A DNA stretch of 64,000 nucleotides from Novosphingobium sp. (GCA_016719755.1 JADJYM010000012.1:191001-255000); one strand, 5' to 3'; counted from the stretch's first letter, positions 21,537 through 30,470 are shown. A program made the numbers and translations. Notes: generated by a model not told the origin, from the sequence alone.

Positions 21537-21564
21537 ACTTCTGTCCAACCATTTCACCCTACTG

Positions 21565-21596
21565 GGGCCGCCGTGAGAACGGCGGCCCTTTTTTTT
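21565..21596 (+). terminator. Intrinsic terminator after the TonB receptor gene
   Basis: A 10-bp perfect GC stem (GGGCCGCCGT with its complement at 21579-21588) closes a GAGA loop and is followed by eight T residues. This is a textbook rho-independent terminator 28 bases after the receptor stop. Confidence 0.95.
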
Positions 21597-21621
21597 GGCC
21601 ACCATCCGCCCCTTCAAGATG

Positions 21622-21652
21622 GCTATTGATCATAGCAATCCCGGTTGCTATG
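21622..21652. promoter_or_regulatory. Overlapping palindromes before the feruloyl-CoA hydratase gene (candidate operator)
   Basis: CATAGCAA at 21631-21638 and TTGCTATG at 21645-21652 are perfect 8-bp arms around TCCCGG. A second pair, GCTAT/ATAGC at 21622-21626 and 21632-21636, overlaps it. It ends about 33 bases before the start codon. In SYK-6 the ferulate genes are controlled by a MarR-type repressor that senses feruloyl-CoA, and a site of this kind would fit; the regulator gene is not in the window. Confidence 0.45.
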
Positions 21653-21685
21653 CCCGATAGCGACCCAACAAGGAGCTGGATTGCC

Positions 21686-22528
21686 ATGACCGCCGAACGC
21701 GCCGAAGAAGACACCGTTGCCTATACCGTCGAGGGCGGCATCGCCTGGGTGAAGTTCAACCGCCCGGAAAAGCGCAACTGCATGAGCCCCAAGCTCAACC
21801 GCCAGATGGGCAAGGTCATCACCGACCTGGAATTCCGCGACGATGTGAAGGTGCTGGTGCTGACCGGCGAGGGCGAGGCCTGGTCGGCGGGCATGGACCT
21901 CAAGGAATACTTCCGCGAATCCGAGAACGAGGGCCTGCACGCCGTCCGCCGCTCGCAGCGCGAAGCCTATTCCTGGTGGGAACGCCTGCGCTGGTATGAG
22001 AAGCCGACCATCGCCATGGTCAACGGCTGGTGCTTTGGCGGCGGCTATGGCCCGCTGTTCGCCTGCGACATCGCGATCGCGGCGGAAGACGCGCAGTTCG
22101 GCCTTTCGGAAATCAACTGGGGCATTCTGCCGGGCGGCGGCGCTTCCAAGGTGGTGGCTGACCTGATGCCGCTGCGCAAGGCGCTGTACCACGCGATGAT
22201 GGGCGAAAACCTGAACGGCAAGCAGGCTGAGGCCCAGGGTCTGGTTACCGAAGCGGTCCCGGCCGACCGGCTGGAAGCGCGTGTGCGCGAAATCGCCGAG
22301 GCGCTGATCAAGAAGGACGGCCATGCGCTGCGCGCCACCAAGTGGGCCGTGCGCCGCATGACCGAAATGACCTATGACAATGCCGAGGATTACCTGATCC
22401 GCGCGCAGGAAGCGCTGCACAACTTCGGCGGCGTCGAAGCCCGCCATGAAGCCACCCGCCAGTTCCTCGACGAGAAGAGCTTCAAGCCCGGCCTTGGCAC
22501 TTTCGACACGTCGAAGGTCAAGCGCTGA
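21686..22528 (+). CDS. Feruloyl-CoA hydratase/lyase (vanillin-forming)
   Basis: 280 residues, crotonase superfamily. The start at 21686 follows AAGGAG. Motifs specific to feruloyl-CoA hydratase-lyases rather than ordinary enoyl-CoA hydratases are seen: WSAGMDLKEYFRE, ANGWCFGGGYGPL-type oxyanion loop (MVNGWCFGGGYGPLFACDIA), the catalytic Glu of LSEINWGILPGGG and the Tyr of YDNAEDYL. The enzyme hydrates feruloyl-CoA (also coumaroyl- and caffeoyl-CoA) and splits it to vanillin plus acetyl-CoA. In SYK-6 the equivalent gene is ferB, paired with the synthetase ferA, which is not adjacent here. Vanillin is oxidised and demethylated to protocatechuate, the substrate of the ligAB product upstream. Confidence 0.92.
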   Translation: MTAERAEEDTVAYTVEGGIAWVKFNRPEKRNCMSPKLNRQMGKVITDLEFRDDVKVLVLTGEGEAWSAGMDLKEYFRESENEGLHAVRRSQREAYSWWERLRWYEKPTIAMVNGWCFGGGYGPLFACDIAIAAEDAQFGLSEINWGILPGGGASKVVADLMPLRKALYHAMMGENLNGKQAEAQGLVTEAVPADRLEARVREIAEALIKKDGHALRATKWAVRRMTEMTYDNAEDYLIRAQEALHNFGGVEARHEATRQFLDEKSFKPGLGTFDTSKVKR

Positions 22529-22536
22529 CGCAGGCG

Positions 22537-22562
22537 GCCGCGCGCCCGAAACGGCGCGCGGC
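22537..22562. terminator. GC-rich hairpin between convergent genes
   Basis: GCCGCGCGCC at 22537-22546 pairs perfectly with 22553-22562 around a six-base loop, nine bases after the feruloyl-CoA hydratase stop and in front of the convergent hydrolase gene. T runs are weak on both sides, so termination is likely but less certain than at 21565. Confidence 0.55.
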
Positions 22563-22602
22563 TGCTCATTTCACCATCCACTTCCCGTTCGTTGCGGCCT
22601 GC

Positions 22603-23481
22603 CTATAGTGCCGCCTTGTACAGCGCCAGCAGCCGCGCCCAGGCGCGTTCGGCTTCCGCCTTGTCATAGATCGGCGCATCGATCGTGCACCAGCCATGGT
22701 CGGCGTTGTAGACCTCTACCTCCGCTGGCCGCCCCGCCGCTTTCGCCGCATCGCGCAGCGCATCCTTGTCGGTGGGCGCGCGGGCATCGTCGTTGCGGGC
22801 GATAGCGATCAGGTAGCTTGCCTTGGTCTGGGCCATCAGGCGATGCGGACTGTCCGGCTTGTCGGTTACCAGCCCGCCCCCGTGGAACGAAGCGGCAGCG
22901 CGCACCCGGTCCGGCACGGCAAAGGCGGTGCGCACGGTGTAGGGACCGCCCATGCAATAGCCCTGCGTGCCGACCCCGCGCTTGCGGTCCACCGCCTTTT
23001 GCGCATCGAGCCAGGCGATCGAGGCCCTGGCATCGCGCATCGTCGCTTCCGGATCGATCGCCGCGATCATCGGCTTGAGCTTCGCCTGCCCCTCGGGCGT
23101 GCGCCATTCGGCCATCGATTGCATGATCGGGGCGGGCGCATTGCGGTAATAGTGGTTGAGCACCAGCACGGCATAGCCCGCCTCGGCCAGCCGCCGCGCC
23201 ATCACCTGATAGGCCTCGCGCAGTCCGGCGATGTCTGGCCACAGCAGCACGGCCGGATGCTTGCCCCGGGCCGGATGGACGAAGAACCCGTCCGCCGTGC
23301 CATCAGGCGTGGGAAAGGTCACGCGCCGTTCCGTCAGCGCGCGCCTGCCCCTGGCCTCGGCATCGCCGGCGGTCCAGGCGGCAATCACGCCCGCCGCGCC
23401 AATGGCACCGAAATCGCGGCGGTTGATGCCCCGGCGCTGCAGCGCGGCTTCTTCTTCCCGGGCGGTCAGTTCATCGCACAT
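22603..23481 (-). CDS. Dienelactone-hydrolase-family protein, probably exported by Tat
   Basis: 292 residues. NRRDFGAIGAAGVIAAW near residue 20 resembles a twin-arginine signal. The alpha/beta-hydrolase domain follows: LLWPDIAGLREAYQVMARRL, the nucleophile elbow GYCMGG with Cys as in dienelactone hydrolase, an Asp in IAIARNDDARAP, and the His of YNADHGWC. Family members cleave enol-lactones or esters. The usual cytosolic dienelactone hydrolase is about 235 residues, so the N-terminal 45 are an added leader. It is convergent with the feruloyl-CoA hydratase gene and divergent from the SDR at 23626. The substrate is unknown; an aromatic-derived lactone or ester is a guess from context. Confidence 0.85.
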   Translation of the reverse strand: MCDELTAREEEAALQRRGINRRDFGAIGAAGVIAAWTAGDAEARGRRALTERRVTFPTPDGTADGFFVHPARGKHPAVLLWPDIAGLREAYQVMARRLAEAGYAVLVLNHYYRNAPAPIMQSMAEWRTPEGQAKLKPMIAAIDPEATMRDARASIAWLDAQKAVDRKRGVGTQGYCMGGPYTVRTAFAVPDRVRAAASFHGGGLVTDKPDSPHRLMAQTKASYLIAIARNDDARAPTDKDALRDAAKAAGRPAEVEVYNADHGWCTIDAPIYDKAEAERAWARLLALYKAAL

Positions 23482-23625
23482 GGCTGTTCTCCTTGGAGCG
23501 CAAGATTAGCCGCATGGCTCCGCCTGTCCAGCCAGCCTCAACGGACACTTGCCCCTTCCCCCCCGCCGTGCCTTACTGGCGGTTCGGTGGCCGCGAGAGC
23601 CAGCAAGACCCTGAGAGGAACCCCC

Positions 23626-24462
23626 ATGACCGATCACGTTTCCGGCAAGTCCATCGTCATCACCGGCGCGGGCGGCGGCTTTGGCCGGCTCGTCGCGCTG
23701 AAGGCCGCCGCGCGGGGCGCGATGGTGACGCTGGGCGACATCGACCTTGCCGCCGCCGAAGCCGCCGCAGCAGAAGTCCGCGCGGGTGGCGGGCAGGCCC
23801 AGGCGGCGCAGGTTGACGTGCGCAAACTGGCCGAGGTCAAGGCGCTGGTTGCCCGTGCGGCCCACACTTTCGGGCGGATCGACGTGATGATCAACAATGC
23901 CGGGATCATGCCGCTGGCCTTCATCTCCGACCACGAGGCCGCCCATGAAGCGTGGGAACGCTGCATCGATGTCAACATCAAGGGGGTGCTCAACGGCATG
24001 ATCGCCGCCCACGATCCGATGATCGCGCAGGGCCGCGGCCACGTGATCAACCTGTCCTCGATCTATGGCAATTTCCCGGTGGTCGGCGCGGCGGTTTATG
24101 GCGCGTCGAAGACTGCGGTGAACTTCCTCTCCGAAAGCTTCCGGGTGGAAACGCGGGGGAAGATCAAGGTGACGATCGTCAAGCCGACGGGCGTGCCCGC
24201 CACCGGCCTTTCCGCCAGCGTCATCAACCCGGCGGCCAGCGTCGGCATCCTGGGGCAGAACACGCCCGATTTCATGGCGATGGTCGAAGGGATGCAGGCC
24301 GGAACCTTTCCGGCAGAGCGGCTCGACCCCGCAAACATCGACTATGCCAGCCTTGCGCCAGAGCATATCGCCGATGCCATTGTTCACGTGATCGACCAGC
24401 CGTGGGGCGTCTCGATCGGCGACATTACCGTCCGCGCTGCGGGGGATCACTTCATTCTTTGA
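23626..24462 (+). CDS. Short-chain dehydrogenase/reductase (SDR)
   Basis: 278 residues from the ATG at 23626, preceded by GAGAGGA; the open frame continues far upstream without coding character. NAD(P) motif TGAGGGFGRL at about residues 13-22, VMINNAGIMPLA, the Ser of VINLSSIYGN and the catalytic YGASK are present. The C-terminal part is longer than in the minimal SDR (VGILGQNTPDFMAMVEGMQA). It reads in the same direction as the PQQ dehydrogenase gene 160 bases later. Probably an alcohol or ketone oxidoreductase in the same catabolic island; the substrate is not determined. Confidence 0.88.
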   Translation: MTDHVSGKSIVITGAGGGFGRLVALKAAARGAMVTLGDIDLAAAEAAAAEVRAGGGQAQAAQVDVRKLAEVKALVARAAHTFGRIDVMINNAGIMPLAFISDHEAAHEAWERCIDVNIKGVLNGMIAAHDPMIAQGRGHVINLSSIYGNFPVVGAAVYGASKTAVNFLSESFRVETRGKIKVTIVKPTGVPATGLSASVINPAASVGILGQNTPDFMAMVEGMQAGTFPAERLDPANIDYASLAPEHIADAIVHVIDQPWGVSIGDITVRAAGDHFIL

Positions 24463-24622
24463 CGCATCAGAATAAGTTGCATTTATGGACTCGATTAAGT
24501 GTCCCGCTCCATGCAAGATGGCCGGCAAGGCGCTGCGCTGCCTGACAGGGGGCAATGCGACTCGCATCGTGAACTGATCCGCACCCGAAGCGATCGGGGC
24601 GGAAAACTGGAGGGGTCTGAAA

Positions 24623-26719
24623 ATGCGATTGAAGGTCATGGCGCTTGCCATCCTGCTGCCGCTTGCCGCGTGCAAGCAGCAGCCCAGTTCCGAACTGCCC
24701 GGGGCCGTGAATGCGGAACGGATCCTGGCCGCCAATCCGGACGAGTGGCTGTCCTATGGCCGCACTTACGACGAGCAGCGCCACAGCCCGCTCGATCAGA
24801 TCAACAAGGAAACGGTCAAGGACCTGGGCCTGGCCTGGTTCGCCGATCTCGATACCGCGCGCGGGCAGGAAGCAACGCCGCTGGCGATCGATGGCAAGAT
24901 CTACATCACCACCGCCTGGTCCAAGGCCAAGGCCTATGACGCGCTGACCGGCAAGCTGGAATGGGAATACGACCCCAAGGTGCCGGGCGAACGCGGCGTC
25001 GCGGCCTGCTGCGACGTGGTCAACCGCGGCATGGCCGCCTGGGGCGACAAGCTGTTCATGGGCACGCTCGACGGCCGCCTGGTCGCGCTTGACCGCAAGA
25101 CCGGCAAAGAAGTGTGGAGCGTCGTCACGCTCGACCAGTCGAAGCCCTATACCATCACCGGCGCGCCGCGCGTGATCAATGGCATGGTCCTGATCGGCAA
25201 TGGCGGTGCCGAAATGGGTGTGCGCGGCTTCCTGACCGCCTATGACGCAGACAGCGGCAAGCAGCTGTGGCGCTTCTATTCGGTGCCGGACGAGCCGGGC
25301 AAGAACACCGACGAGCACCTGATCAAGGCCGAATCGACCTGGAAGGGCGAATGGTGGAAGCTGGGCGGCGGCGGCACCATGTGGGATGCCATGGCCTATG
25401 ATCCCGAGCTTGACCTGCTCTATGTCGGGGTGGGCAACGGCAGCCCGTGGAACCAGCATTTCCGTAGTCAGGGCGAAGGGGACAACCTGTACCTTTCCTC
25501 GATCGTCGCGCTGCGCCCCAAGACCGGTGAATATGTCTGGCACTTCCAGACCACGCCGGGCGAAACCTGGGACTATACCGCCACCCAGCACATCATGCTG
25601 GCCGACCTGACGATCGGCGGAGCCAAGCGCAAGGTGCTGATGCAGGCGCCCAAGAACGGTTTCTTCTTCGTGCTGGACCGCACCGACGGCAAGCTGATCT
25701 CGGCCAACAACTATGTGCCCGTGAACTGGGCGACCGGGTTCGATCTCAAGACCGGACGGCCGATCGAGAATCCGGATGCGCGCTATTACCGCACCGGCAA
25801 GCTGTGGCTGGGATCGCCCGGCCCGATCGGCGCGCACAACTGGCACCCGATGGCCTTCGATCCGAAGGAAGGGCTGGTCTATATTCCGGCGATCAATTCG
25901 GCCTTCCCGTTCATCCACAAGCCTGACTGGAAGCCGAACAAGCACGGCTTCAACGTCGGGCTGGACCTTGCCTCGGGCGCGATGCCCGCCGATGCCAAGA
26001 CCCGTGCGGACGCGATTGCCGCAACCACTGGCGAACTGATCGCGTGGGATCCCGTCGCGCAGAAGGCGCGCTGGACCATCAAGTATCCGGCCTCGTGGAA
26101 CGGCGGCCTGCTGGCCACCGCCGGCGGCCTGCTGTTCCAGGGCAATGCCGGCGGCGAATTCGCCGCGATGGACAGCGCCACCGGCAAGAAGCTGTGGTCG
26201 TTCCAGGCCCAGACCGGCGTGGTCGCCCCGGCTTCAACCTTCCGGGTGAAGGGTGAACAGTATGTCGCGGTTCTGGCCGGCTGGGGCGGCGCCTGGCCGC
26301 TGGCTGGCGGCCTGGTCGCCGAACCGGTGGGTCCGGTGCGCAACCACTCACGCCTGCTGGTCTTCAAGCTGGGCGGAACGGCCAAGCTGCCCGATCCCGG
26401 CCCGCACAACGTGCCGCCGCTCGATCCCCCGACGCTCACCGGAACGCCTGAACAGGTGGCCGATGGCGCCAGGAACTTTGGCCAGTTCTGCGGCGTCTGC
26501 CACGGGGACGCGGCCATCGGCACGGGCGTGACGCGCGATCTGCGCCGCGCCGGATCGCTGGGCGATGCCAAGATGTGGAACCAGATCGTGATCGGCGGGG
26601 CGCTGGCCCAGAACGGCATGATCAGCTGGAAGGAAGAACTGAACGACCAGCAGGCGGAAAACCTCCGCCAGTACGTGATCAAGCGCGCGCACGAGGACAA
26701 GGCGCTTGGCATGAAGTGA
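24623..26719 (+). CDS. PQQ-dependent quinohaemoprotein alcohol dehydrogenase, lipoprotein form
   Basis: 698 residues. The signal peptide ends in a lipobox (LPLAAC, Cys17), so the enzyme should be lipid-anchored in the envelope. The eight-bladed PQQ propeller shows the vicinal disulfide Cys129-Cys130 (AACCDVVNRG), tryptophan-docking repeats (AYDALTGKLEWEY, ALDRKTGKEVWSV, ALRPKTGEYVWHF) and GETWDYTATQ. The C-terminal domain carries one c-type haem site, CGVCH at 623-627. This is the type II quinohaemoprotein architecture, oxidising primary alcohols (or polyvinyl/lignin-type alcohols) and passing electrons to the respiratory chain. A lipoprotein anchor in place of the usual soluble periplasmic form is notable. 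GGAGGGG precedes the ATG. A terminator follows. Confidence 0.92.
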   Translation: MRLKVMALAILLPLAACKQQPSSELPGAVNAERILAANPDEWLSYGRTYDEQRHSPLDQINKETVKDLGLAWFADLDTARGQEATPLAIDGKIYITTAWSKAKAYDALTGKLEWEYDPKVPGERGVAACCDVVNRGMAAWGDKLFMGTLDGRLVALDRKTGKEVWSVVTLDQSKPYTITGAPRVINGMVLIGNGGAEMGVRGFLTAYDADSGKQLWRFYSVPDEPGKNTDEHLIKAESTWKGEWWKLGGGGTMWDAMAYDPELDLLYVGVGNGSPWNQHFRSQGEGDNLYLSSIVALRPKTGEYVWHFQTTPGETWDYTATQHIMLADLTIGGAKRKVLMQAPKNGFFFVLDRTDGKLISANNYVPVNWATGFDLKTGRPIENPDARYYRTGKLWLGSPGPIGAHNWHPMAFDPKEGLVYIPAINSAFPFIHKPDWKPNKHGFNVGLDLASGAMPADAKTRADAIAATTGELIAWDPVAQKARWTIKYPASWNGGLLATAGGLLFQGNAGGEFAAMDSATGKKLWSFQAQTGVVAPASTFRVKGEQYVAVLAGWGGAWPLAGGLVAEPVGPVRNHSRLLVFKLGGTAKLPDPGPHNVPPLDPPTLTGTPEQVADGARNFGQFCGVCHGDAAIGTGVTRDLRRAGSLGDAKMWNQIVIGGALAQNGMISWKEELNDQQAENLRQYVIKRAHEDKALGMK

Positions 26720-26767
26720 TCCCGCCCGCGGGTGGCGGCGGCAGCGCTGCCCCCGCAAGCGGACAAG

Positions 26768-26798
26768 GGGCGCGGATCCAGCGGGGTCCGCGCCCTTT
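26768..26798 (+). terminator. Intrinsic terminator after the PQQ dehydrogenase gene
   Basis: GGGCGCGGA at 26768-26776 pairs with TCCGCGCCC at 26787-26795, followed by TTT. Part of the ten-base loop can extend the stem with wobble pairs. It lies 48 bases after the stop codon. Confidence 0.75.
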
Positions 26799-26846
26799 GA
26801 CTTGGCGGCCCGCAGGCGCAATGGTGGGCAAAGCGAAGGGATGGGG

Positions 26847-27944
26847 ATGGCACCGGTCAAGCAGACAAGCAGCACACCCGATTGGGACGCGCTGCCCTAT
26901 GGCGGGGATCTGTTCGGCGAACTGCATCTGGCAGACACCGCGCCCGCGCCCAAACCGGCAAAGCCGGGGCTGTTTCCCGGCCTGGCGCTGTGCGGCGTGG
27001 CGGCGGCGGCGGCGGCCTGGCTTTCGGACCATTACGGCTTCCCGATCATCCTGCTGGGCCTGCTGGTCGGCCTGGCGCTGAACTTCATTTCCGCCGATCC
27101 GCGCACCCACCCGGGGCTCGACTTCGCCTCGCGCACCTGTCTGCGCTGGGGGATTGTGGTGCTGGGGGTGCAGGTGACCTTTGCCCAGATCGGCGCGCTG
27201 GGCCCGGCGCCCTTCGCCGCGCTGGCGGTGGTGATGATCGTCACCTTTTTCGCCGGCGTACTTGGCGCGCGCCTGTCCGGGCAGTCGCCCCATGCCGGGA
27301 TGCTGGCCGGCGGTGCAACCGCGATCTGCGGGGCCAGTGCTGCACTGGCGCTGTACGGCGTGATCGGCAAGGACCGGCTCAGCCAGGCGCAGTTTGCGCT
27401 GAGCCTGGTCGGCATCTCGCTGGCCAGCGCCATGGCGATGACGGTCTATCCGGTGCTTGCCGCGCAGCTGGCGCTGAGCGATGCTCAGGCCGGTTTCCTG
27501 ATCGGTGCCTCGATCCACGATGTCGCCCAGGCAATCGGCGGGGGATATGCCTTTTCCGATGCGGCGGGCGCCCAGGCGACGATCGTCAAGCTGACCCGCG
27601 TGGCGCTGCTAGCCCCGGTGGTCGCGCTGGTCAGCCTGACTATCGGGCACGGCGGCAGCGGCGCGGGCCAGCCGGTGTGGAAGCGGCTGGCCCTGCCCTG
27701 GTTCATCCTTGCCTTTCTGGGCGTGGTAACGCTCAACAGCCTGACCGGCCTGCCCGAAGACGTAACGAAAGCCTGCCTCACCGCGTCCAAGGCGCTGCTG
27801 CTGCTGGCGGTGACCGCCACCGCGATGCGCAGCCGGATGGACCTGCTGCTGCAGATGGGCTGGCGCGCGACCGTGCCGGTAATTGTCGCCAGCGTGGCCA
27901 GCCTGGCCACCGCACTGGCCTTCGCGGTGCTGCTGATCGACTAG
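26847..27944 (+). CDS. YeiH/UPF0324-family membrane transporter
   Basis: 365 residues from ATG 26847, for which AAGGG lies at a suitable distance; ATG 26841 would add two residues. A soluble N-terminal tail of about 50 residues precedes about ten hydrophobic segments (LFPGLALCGVAAAAAAWLS, FPIILLGLLVGLALNFI, LRWGIVVLGVQVTF and so on). The family signature GGATAICGASAALAL at the centre and GASIHDVAQAIGGGYAFSDA are intact. Members are annotated as putative sulfate exporters, on weak evidence. It stands alone after the PQQ dehydrogenase terminator, so a link with aromatic catabolism is uncertain. Confidence 0.88.
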   Translation: MAPVKQTSSTPDWDALPYGGDLFGELHLADTAPAPKPAKPGLFPGLALCGVAAAAAAWLSDHYGFPIILLGLLVGLALNFISADPRTHPGLDFASRTCLRWGIVVLGVQVTFAQIGALGPAPFAALAVVMIVTFFAGVLGARLSGQSPHAGMLAGGATAICGASAALALYGVIGKDRLSQAQFALSLVGISLASAMAMTVYPVLAAQLALSDAQAGFLIGASIHDVAQAIGGGYAFSDAAGAQATIVKLTRVALLAPVVALVSLTIGHGGSGAGQPVWKRLALPWFILAFLGVVTLNSLTGLPEDVTKACLTASKALLLLAVTATAMRSRMDLLLQMGWRATVPVIVASVASLATALAFAVLLID

Positions 27945-27984
27945 ATTCAGCCACTTCCCCGCTCCGGTTCGTGTCGAGCGCCGC

Positions 27985-28230
27985 CTAGATCACGAAGTCG
28001 AACACGGCCGAATGCGGCTTGCGCCGCCGCTTGGCGACCATCGTATCGTGGAGCTGCGCGATCTGCGCGCTGCCGGTCCTTACGAACAGGAACGGCAGCA
28101 GTCCGTGGATCAGGCAGGCGATGCCGCCCAGGATCATCCGCAGCCCGAAGCCCGATGCCATGACCAGATGCTCGCCATAGCTTTCGCCGACGCTGGCGGG
28201 GTGGTCTGTAAACAGGCGGGTGGGGTCCAT
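27985..28230 (-). CDS. DUF6356-type small membrane protein
   Basis: 81 residues from the ATG at 28230 (MDPTRLFTDHPASVGESYGE). One long hydrophobic stretch (LRMILGGIACLIHGLLPFLF) is followed by VRTGSAQIAQLHDTMVAKRR. The combination of an N-terminal DHPASVGESYGEH and one membrane hairpin is the pattern of DUF6356, a small family common in sphingomonads with no known function. An upstream in-frame ATG at 28305 is less likely because it would run into the promoter region of the divergent Lrp gene. Confidence 0.8.
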   Translation of the reverse strand: MDPTRLFTDHPASVGESYGEHLVMASGFGLRMILGGIACLIHGLLPFLFVRTGSAQIAQLHDTMVAKRRRKPHSAVFDFVI

Positions 28231-28335
28231 CGGCTGCGTCCTTTCGGTTGGTTCCGCAATCCTATCCAAACGCAGGCGCCATTTCTTCACCGTTTTTCTG
28301 GCCATTTCGCCATTATGCGGTTACTTTCTCCCATC

Positions 28336-28812
28336 ATGAACGCCGAATCCCAACTCGATTCACTCGACTGGTCGATTCTCGCCCAGCTTCAGGCCGATGC
28401 CTCGCTGGCGGTGCACGAGATCGGGGAGCGGGTCGGGCTGTCGCACAATGCCTGCTGGCGGAGGATCAGGCGGCTGGAGGATGGAGGCGTCATCGCGCGC
28501 CGCGTGGCCCTGCTCGATCCGGCCAGGATCGGGCTTGCCACCACCGTGTTCGTGGCGGTGAAGACCAGCCGGCATGATCCCGAATGGCTCGAAGCCTTCG
28601 CCCGCGGGGTCGCCTCGATCGACGAAGTGATCGAATGCCACCGCATGGCCGGTGACGTTGATTACCTGCTCAAACTGGTGGTGCGCGACATTGCGCATTA
28701 CGATCGTATCTACCGCAGGCTGATTGCCGCGGTGCCCGATCTGGCCGATGTCAGCTCCAGCTTCTCGATGGAGCGGATGAAACACACCACCGCCCTGCCC
28801 CGGCCGGTCTGA
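28336..28812 (+). CDS. Lrp/AsnC-family transcriptional regulator
   Basis: 158 residues from ATG 28336. An N-terminal winged helix (LDSLDWSILAQLQADASLAV, HEIGERVGLSHNACWRRIRR LE) is followed by the RAM ligand-binding domain (residues about 70-150, TTVFVAVKTSRHDPEWLEAF, ECHRMAGDVDYLLKLVVRD). It is convergent with, and three bases from, the VOC-hpd operon, the usual neighbourhood of Lrp-type regulators of tyrosine or phenylalanine breakdown, so control of hpd by an amino acid is the most likely role. Confidence 0.9.
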   Translation: MNAESQLDSLDWSILAQLQADASLAVHEIGERVGLSHNACWRRIRRLEDGGVIARRVALLDPARIGLATTVFVAVKTSRHDPEWLEAFARGVASIDEVIECHRMAGDVDYLLKLVVRDIAHYDRIYRRLIAAVPDLADVSSSFSMERMKHTTALPRPV

Positions 28813-28815
28813 CGG

Positions 28816-29370
28816 TTACCGGTCGCCGCGCTCGGCCGGGTCCTCGTGCAGCCAGGCGGCGTGGCGCGGGGCGCGTTTGGTCCGGCTCCATTCCTCCAGC
28901 ATCGGCCCGGCCAGGTCCTTGAGCTCGGCATATTGCTCCGCCGTGCCGATATTGCAGGCCAGTTCCAGCCGGTGGCCGTTGGGATCGAAGAAATAGATCG
29001 AGCGGAAAATGCCGTGATAGGTCGGCCCCAGCACACCGACCCCCAGCCCTTCCAGATGCGCCTTGGCCGCCAGCAGCGCGGCCTCGTCCGCAACCTCGAA
29101 GGCCAGGTGCTGGACCCACGCCGGGGTGTTGGGATCGCGCCCCATCTCCGGCTGGTTCGGCAGTTCGAAAAAGGCCAGCACGTTGCCCCCGCCGCAGTCG
29201 AGGAAGACGTGCATGTAGGGGTCGTCCTCGCCAGTGGAGGGGACGGTGTTTTCGGCAAAGGCGGTGGTGTAGGTCATGCCCAGCGTGCGGGCGTACCACT
29301 CAACCGTTTCGCGTGCGTCCCGGCAGCGGTAGGCGACGTGATGAATGCGTTTCAGAGCCGGTGTGGTCAT
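28816..29370 (-). CDS. VOC-superfamily (glyoxalase/extradiol-type) protein
   Basis: 184 residues with two vicinal-oxygen-chelate half domains. Possible metal ligands are His in RIHHVAYRC, His in WVQHLAFEV and Glu in HRLELACN, the arrangement of metal-dependent VOC enzymes. The protein ends in a helical tail ([20 protein letters not shown]). It overlaps the hpd stop (ATGA) and must be co-translated with it, suggesting a step in tyrosine/homogentisate metabolism such as isomerisation or a dioxygenase-like reaction. No specific reaction can be named. Confidence 0.85.
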   Translation of the reverse strand: MTTPALKRIHHVAYRCRDARETVEWYARTLGMTYTTAFAENTVPSTGEDDPYMHVFLDCGGGNVLAFFELPNQPEMGRDPNTPAWVQHLAFEVADEAALLAAKAHLEGLGVGVLGPTYHGIFRSIYFFDPNGHRLELACNIGTAEQYAELKDLAGPMLEEWSRTKRAPRHAAWLHEDPAERGDR

Positions 29371-30470
29371 GCTAGGTGCTCCTGTGCGCCAAGTGCGCCG
29401 CGCCGCAGCTGGTCGCGCTCCATGCTCTCGAACAGCGCGGTAAAGTTGCCTTCGCCAAAGCCTTCGTCCTTCTTGCGCTGGATGAATTCGAAGAACACCG
29501 GACCGATCACCGTCTCGGAAAAGATCTGCAGCAGCAGGCGCGGATCGCCCTTCGCGGTCGATCCATCCAGCAGGATTCCGCGCTTTTGCAGCTCTGCCAC
29601 CGGTTCGCCGTGCCCGGGCAAACGCTCGTCCAGCATCTCGTAATAGGTCGCGGGCGGCGGCGTCATGAACGGCGTGCCCAGGCCCTTCAGCCGGTCCCAT
29701 CCGCCGATCAGATCATCGCAGGCAAAGGCGATGTGCTGGATCCCTTCACCGTTATACTGACGCAGGAATTCCTCGATCTGCCCGCCTCCGCCAGCGCCCT
29801 CCTCGTTCAGCGGAATGCGGATCTTGCCATCCGGCGCGGTCATCGCCCGGCTGGTCAGGCCGGTGTATTCGCCCTTGATGTCGAAATAGCGGATCTCGCG
29901 GAAGCCAAAGACCCGCTCGTAGAAGCCGCCCCAGTGCGCCATCCGCCCGCCGTAGACGTTGTGGGTGAGGTGATCGATGGTGTGAAATCCCGCACCGACC
30001 GGATGCCTGTCAACGCCGGGAAGATACACGAAATCAATGTCATAAATCGATAGATCGCTGCCGCTTTCGTGCCCTTCGTAGCGGTCGACCAGATAGATGA
30101 TCGAACCGCCGATCCCGCGGATCGCGGGCAGGCGCAGTTCCATCACCCCGGTGCGCGTCTCGACCGGTTCGGCCCCGCGTTCCAGTGCAAGATCATAGGC
30201 TTGCTTGGCATCGCGGACCCGCCAGCCCATGCCGCAGCACGATGCGCCGTGCTCTGCCGCGAACCAGGCGGCCGGGCTGCGCGGTTCATAGTTTGCAATC
30301 AGGTTGATCCCGCCCTGCCGCCACAGCGCAACATCCTTGGAGCGATGGTTGGCGACATGGGTGAAGCCCATGCATTCAAACACCGGTTCAAGCACGCCCT
30401 TCTCCGGCGCGCAGAACTCGATGAACTCGAACCCGTCTAGGCCCAGCGGATTATCGAACAGATCGGCCAC
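29367..30470 (-). CDS. hpd: 4-hydroxyphenylpyruvate dioxygenase
   Basis: 367 residues, the bacterial HPPD length. The two VOC domains carry the facial iron triad His167 ([14 protein letters not shown]), His246 ([11 protein letters not shown]) and Glu328 ([11 protein letters not shown]). The C-terminal helix has [20 protein letters not shown], characteristic of HPPD. It converts 4-hydroxyphenylpyruvate to homogentisate in tyrosine degradation. It heads a two-gene operon with the VOC protein; the 122 bases before its start (30471-30592) hold its promoter. An Lrp-type regulator lies at the far end of the operon. Confidence 0.97.
   Translation of the reverse strand: MADLFDNPLGLDGFEFIEFCAPEKGVLEPVFECMGFTHVANHRSKDVALWRQGGINLIANYEPRSPAAWFAAEHGASCCGMGWRVRDAKQAYDLALERGAEPVETRTGVMELRLPAIRGIGGSIIYLVDRYEGHESGSDLSIYDIDFVYLPGVDRHPVGAGFHTIDHLTHNVYGGRMAHWGGFYERVFGFREIRYFDIKGEYTGLTSRAMTAPDGKIRIPLNEEGAGGGGQIEEFLRQYNGEGIQHIAFACDDLIGGWDRLKGLGTPFMTPPPATYYEMLDERLPGHGEPVAELQKRGILLDGSTAKGDPRLLLQIFSETVIGPVFFEFIQRKKDEGFGEGNFTALFESMERDQLRRGALGAQEHLA

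Noticed and set aside
20262-21617. 451-residue frame antisense to the TonB receptor
   Set aside because: Shadow of the receptor's second half; its start overlaps the frameshift region by chance.
22696-23625. Upstream extension of the SDR at 23626
   Set aside because: Runs antisense through the dienelactone-hydrolase-like gene; the real start has a good ribosome site.
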